This document shows positions 6,094-7,443 of a stretch of 7,443 bases of DNA, one piece after another (the first letter of the stretch is position 1; each line of letters begins with the position of its first letter). The translations under genes were made by a program, and so were the position numbers. Under the pieces are notes generated by a model. The model saw only the letters and a program-made list of their open reading frames with translations, was not told the DNA's origin and made no database searches. Origin of the DNA: Streptosporangiaceae bacterium. Lineage in GTDB: Bacteria > Actinomycetota > Actinomycetes > Streptosporangiales > Streptosporangiaceae. The stretch covers positions 1 through 7,443 of the forward strand of contig JASHXW010000599.1 of assembly GCA_030043395.1 (NCBI GenBank), written 5' to 3'.

Positions 6094-6673
6094 TCCGCCC
6101 CGGGCCACGCCCGGACTTGCCAGCGTGCGGCTCGCCGGCGGGCAGCCCGTGCTCCCCACCGGAGTCGGCGAAGTCGCCGGTCGCGACCCGCAGGTCCCTC
6201 AGCAGGCTGAACAGCTCGTCCAGCTGCCCGGGCTTGTAGCCGGCCATGCCGAACTCGGCGCTCATGAGCGCGTCGGTGGCGGTCCCGACGACTTCACGCC
6301 CAGCCGGCGTTATCTCGGCCAGCGTCCCGCGCCGGTCGCGCGGGTTTGGCCGCCTGATCACGTAGTCGGAGCGCTCCAGCCGGTCGATCGTGTTGGTCAC
6401 GCTGGTCGGATGCACCATCAGGCGCTCGCCGATCATCCGCAGCGGCAGTGCGCCCGAGCGGCTGAAGCTGAGCAGGACCAGCGCCTCGTACCTGGCGAAC
6501 GTCAGGTCGAACGGCCGGAGCAGGGCGTCAAGCTCGCCGAGCAGGATCTGATGAACCCGCATGATCGAGGTGACCGCCGCCATCGCGCGCGCGTCACCAA
6601 AGCGGCGCTCCCAGATATCGGCGGCACGCGCGATCGGATCGAACGGCAGATCCATCGGCTTCGGCACAGCCAC
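6086..6673 (-). CDS. MarR-family winged-helix transcriptional regulator
   Basis: A 195-residue dimeric DNA-binding regulator. The N-terminus MDLPFDPIARAADIWERRFG (7-26) is typical of an actinobacterial MarR subgroup. A dimerisation helix follows (AMAAVTSIMRVHQILLGELDALL, 30-52). The winged helix runs from TFARYEALVLLSFS through the recognition helix MVHPTSVTNTIDRLE (86-100) to the wing SDYVIRRPNPRDRRGTLAEITPAGRE (102-127). Residues 171-195 are a Gly/Pro-rich tail without family conservation. The start is uncertain: GTG 6673 is given, and GTG 6667 or ATG 6655 would also leave an intact domain; none has a good Shine-Dalgarno. The 3' end overlaps the convergent propeller gene by 8 nt. The gene is divergent from the mgtC-like gene. 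MarR proteins usually repress neighbouring or divergent genes and release DNA on binding a small ligand. The palindromes at 3948-3965 and 6927-6938 are candidate targets, and an acyl-CoA or acid ligand is a guess based on icmA. Confidence 0.9.
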   Translation of the reverse strand: MAVPKPMDLPFDPIARAADIWERRFGDARAMAAVTSIMRVHQILLGELDALLRPFDLTFARYEALVLLSFSRSGALPLRMIGERLMVHPTSVTNTIDRLERSDYVIRRPNPRDRRGTLAEITPAGREVVGTATDALMSAEFGMAGYKPGQLDELFSLLRDLRVATGDFADSGGEHGLPAGEPHAGKSGRGPGRTS

Positions 6674-6706
6674 AAGTTACCGGCCCTGTCCAGCCGAGGT
6701 ATGGCC

Positions 6707-6772
6707 GCCGCCCGGCCGCGGTACTGGCCGTCGCTCAAGTTAGAGGCGGTCGCCCGGCCGATGTACCGGCCC
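6707..6772. repeat. Imperfect 24-nt direct repeat upstream of marR
   Basis: Bases 6707-6730 and 6749-6772 match at 19 of 24 positions, with a 42-nt period. Both share CGCCCGGCCG followed by GTAC and GGCC. They lie 34-99 nt upstream of the marR GTG. They could be regulator sites or simply low-complexity GC sequence. Confidence 0.45.
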
Positions 6773-6795
6773 GCCACAACCGGAACCGGTCCCCC

Positions 6796-6816
6796 GCGCC
6801 CGGCCTGGCCGGGCGC
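6796..6816. repeat. Perfect 21-nt GC-rich inverted repeat (hairpin)
   Basis: Arms GCGCCCGGCC (6796-6805) and GGCCGGGCGC (6807-6816) are exact reverse complements around T6806. In RNA this gives a 9-bp stem with a 3-nt loop. No T tract follows on either strand, so it is not a typical intrinsic terminator. If marR is transcribed from further upstream, the hairpin would sit in its leader. Confidence 0.65.
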
Positions 6817-6867
6817 TCGCCAGCATTGCCTCATCAAGCGGCTCACCCGGCGCGAACGGGGTAGTTC

Positions 6868-6880
6868 GGGCGCAGCGCCC
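6868..6880. repeat. 13-nt inverted repeat GGGCGC-A-GCGCCC
   Basis: A perfect 6-bp-arm inverted repeat at the boundary between GC-rich DNA and the AT-rich mgtC promoter patch. It lies just upstream of where a -35 element would be. It could be a binding site or a weak hairpin; no further support is visible. Confidence 0.45.
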
Positions 6881-6914
6881 ATGGATGTAACTCTAAATTT
6901 GCGTTCTGTTCACT

Positions 6915-6920
6915 TAAAAT
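6915..6920 (+). promoter_or_regulatory. Candidate -10 element of the mgtC-like gene
   Basis: TAAAAT (5 of 6 to TATAAT) lies in the most AT-rich patch of the window (about 6882-6939). A transcription start 7 nt downstream would be at about 6927, the first base of the palindrome. The -35 region about 17 nt upstream (near 6892-6897, TCTAAA) is poor, so the call rests on the -10 and composition. Confidence 0.45.
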
Positions 6921-6926
6921 TCATCT

Positions 6927-6938
6927 TAGGATATCCTA
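6927..6938. promoter_or_regulatory. 12-bp palindromic operator candidate at the mgtC-like gene start
   Basis: TAGGATATCCTA is a perfect palindrome sharing the TAGGA-NN-TCCTA frame with the icmA site at 3948-3965. It follows the candidate -10 directly and ends 5 nt before the ATG. It also contains the only Shine-Dalgarno-like AGGA (6928-6931) of the gene. A protein bound here would block transcription initiation. Confidence 0.6.
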
Positions 6939-6943
6939 GCGTG

Positions 6944-7443
6944 ATGCTAGACATTAGCTCAGCGACAGTGGCCGCCTCAGTGAGCCATGTCAACAGCGAG
7001 GGCTGGCGGCAAGCGGCTGAACTAGGCCTCGCCCTCTTGCTGTCCTGCGCAATCGGCATGGAGCGGGAGATCCGCCAGAAGAGCGCCGGGCTGCGCACCC
7101 ATACCCTCGTCGGCGTCGGCGCGGCCTTGTTCATGCTCATCAGCAAGTACGGCTTTACCGATGTCCTCGAGCGGCATCTGGTCGTCCTGGATCCGTCCCG
7201 GGTCGCCGCCCAGATCGTGACCGGCGTCGGCTTCCTCGGTGCCGGACTGATCTTTGTCCGGCGCGACTCCGTCCGAGGCCTGACAACCGCCGCGGCCATC
7301 TGGGTCACCGCCGCCGTCGGGGCCGCCGCCGGCGCGGGCCTCCCGGTCCTGGCGACGCTGACCACAGGCATCTACTTTGTCGTCGCCGTTGTCTTCCCGG
7401 TCATCACCACGCGCCTGCCGCGATCGTCGACCGCAGTCAGCGC
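6944..7443 (+). CDS. MgtC/SapB family membrane protein, N-terminal part (3' end outside window)
   Basis: The first 166 residues of an inner-membrane protein; the frame is open to the window edge. Full-length members are usually 210-240 residues with a soluble C-terminal domain, which is not seen here. Family hallmarks are clear: LGLALLLSCAIGMEREIRQK (27-46), GLRTHTLVGVGAALFMLIS (49-67), DPSRVAAQIVTGVGFLGAG (83-101) and VRGLTTAAAIWVTAAVGAAAG (110-130). About five transmembrane helices are expected, near 25-40, 51-67, 88-105, 114-131 and 134-155. In pathogens MgtC helps survival at low magnesium and inside macrophages, and it modulates F1Fo-ATPase in Salmonella; environmental members are mostly uncharacterised. 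The start is ATG 6944 or the directly preceding in-frame GTG 6941. The only Shine-Dalgarno-like sequence, AGGA at 6928-6931, is 12 nt from the ATG and 9 nt from the GTG, which slightly favours GTG. The leader would be only about 14-17 nt. Confidence 0.9.
   Translation, partial: MLDISSATVAASVSHVNSEGWRQAAELGLALLLSCAIGMEREIRQKSAGLRTHTLVGVGAALFMLISKYGFTDVLERHLVVLDPSRVAAQIVTGVGFLGAGLIFVRRDSVRGLTTAAAIWVTAAVGAAAGAGLPVLATLTTGIYFVVAVVFPVITTRLPRSSTAVS

Larger units (their letters stand above)
6674..6914. other. marR-mgtC divergent intergenic region, repeat- and hairpin-rich part
   Basis: About 240 nt with no gene I can support. It holds an imperfect 24-nt direct repeat (6707-6730 and 6749-6772), two GC-rich inverted repeats (6796-6816 and 6868-6880) and a short inverted repeat ACCGG-AA-CCGGT (6779-6790). 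The marR promoter must lie here or in the AT-rich patch beyond, but I cannot place it. Confidence 0.5.

Noticed and set aside
5193..6239. 348-codon plus-strand frame overlapping the propeller gene
   Set aside because: Out-of-frame shadow, very Arg-rich, while the Asp-box frame has consistent motifs, a membrane helix and coupling to the sigma gene.
6796..6816. Intrinsic terminator
   Set aside because: The stem is strong, but no T tract follows on either strand and no gene ends nearby.
6927..6938. Iron box (DtxR/IdeR type) because of the TTAGG start
   Set aside because: The IdeR consensus is a 19-bp TTAGGTTAG-CTAACCTAA type; only the first bases match, and the site pairs better with the icmA palindrome.
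6880..6943. Magnesium-sensing riboswitch ahead of the mgtC-like gene
   Set aside because: The likely leader is only about 17 nt, far too short for a known magnesium riboswitch, and no such fold is visible upstream.
6910..7371. 153-codon minus-strand frame at the right end
   Set aside because: Antisense to the well-conserved MgtC/SapB sequence; the product is Thr/Arg/Pro-rich low complexity.

Overview
This 7.4-kb window comes from a high-GC actinomycete chromosome. Codon third positions are strongly G/C. It contains typically actinobacterial families: DUF3039, a thioredoxin-TPR YbbN, a stand-alone acyl-CoA mutase large subunit, and an ECF sigma factor coupled to a membrane propeller protein. 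I see no transposase, integrase, tRNA, rRNA or CRISPR. The order cannot be fixed from the sequence.

Left half: the 3' end of a YbaK/EbsC-type aminoacyl-tRNA deacylase gene (+) runs in and overlaps, tail to tail, a DUF3039 zinc-binding protein gene (-). Four genes then follow head to tail on the minus strand, in transcription order: an acyl-CoA mutase large subunit (IcmA type), a YbbN-like thioredoxin/TPR co-chaperone, a YqgE/AlgH protein and the DUF3039 protein. The mutase carries Phe83 and Gln201 where methylmalonyl-CoA mutase has Tyr and Arg. That is the isobutyryl-CoA mutase signature. It has no B12-binding domain, so it needs a separate small subunit that is not in this window.

Right half: an ECF sigma factor (+) is translationally coupled (GTGA overlap) to a membrane protein. 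That protein has a short cytoplasmic N-terminus, one transmembrane helix and an outer domain with five clear and two degenerate Asp-box motifs, consistent with a seven-bladed beta-propeller. It is the best candidate here for a little-described signalling unit. A MarR-family regulator (-) converges on it with an 8-nt overlap. Divergent from marR, after an AT-rich promoter, lies an MgtC/SapB-family membrane protein (+) that runs off the right edge.

The most interesting non-coding signal is a pair of palindromes sharing TAGGA-NN-TCCTA. One (18 bp, perfect) lies just upstream of the mutase gene. The other (12 bp, perfect) lies at the likely transcription start and ribosome-binding site of the mgtC-like gene. 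They bracket the ECF and marR genes. The simplest reading is that they are operators of one repressor, plausibly the MarR protein encoded between them, which would link acyl-CoA mutase and MgtC-like expression. This is inference.
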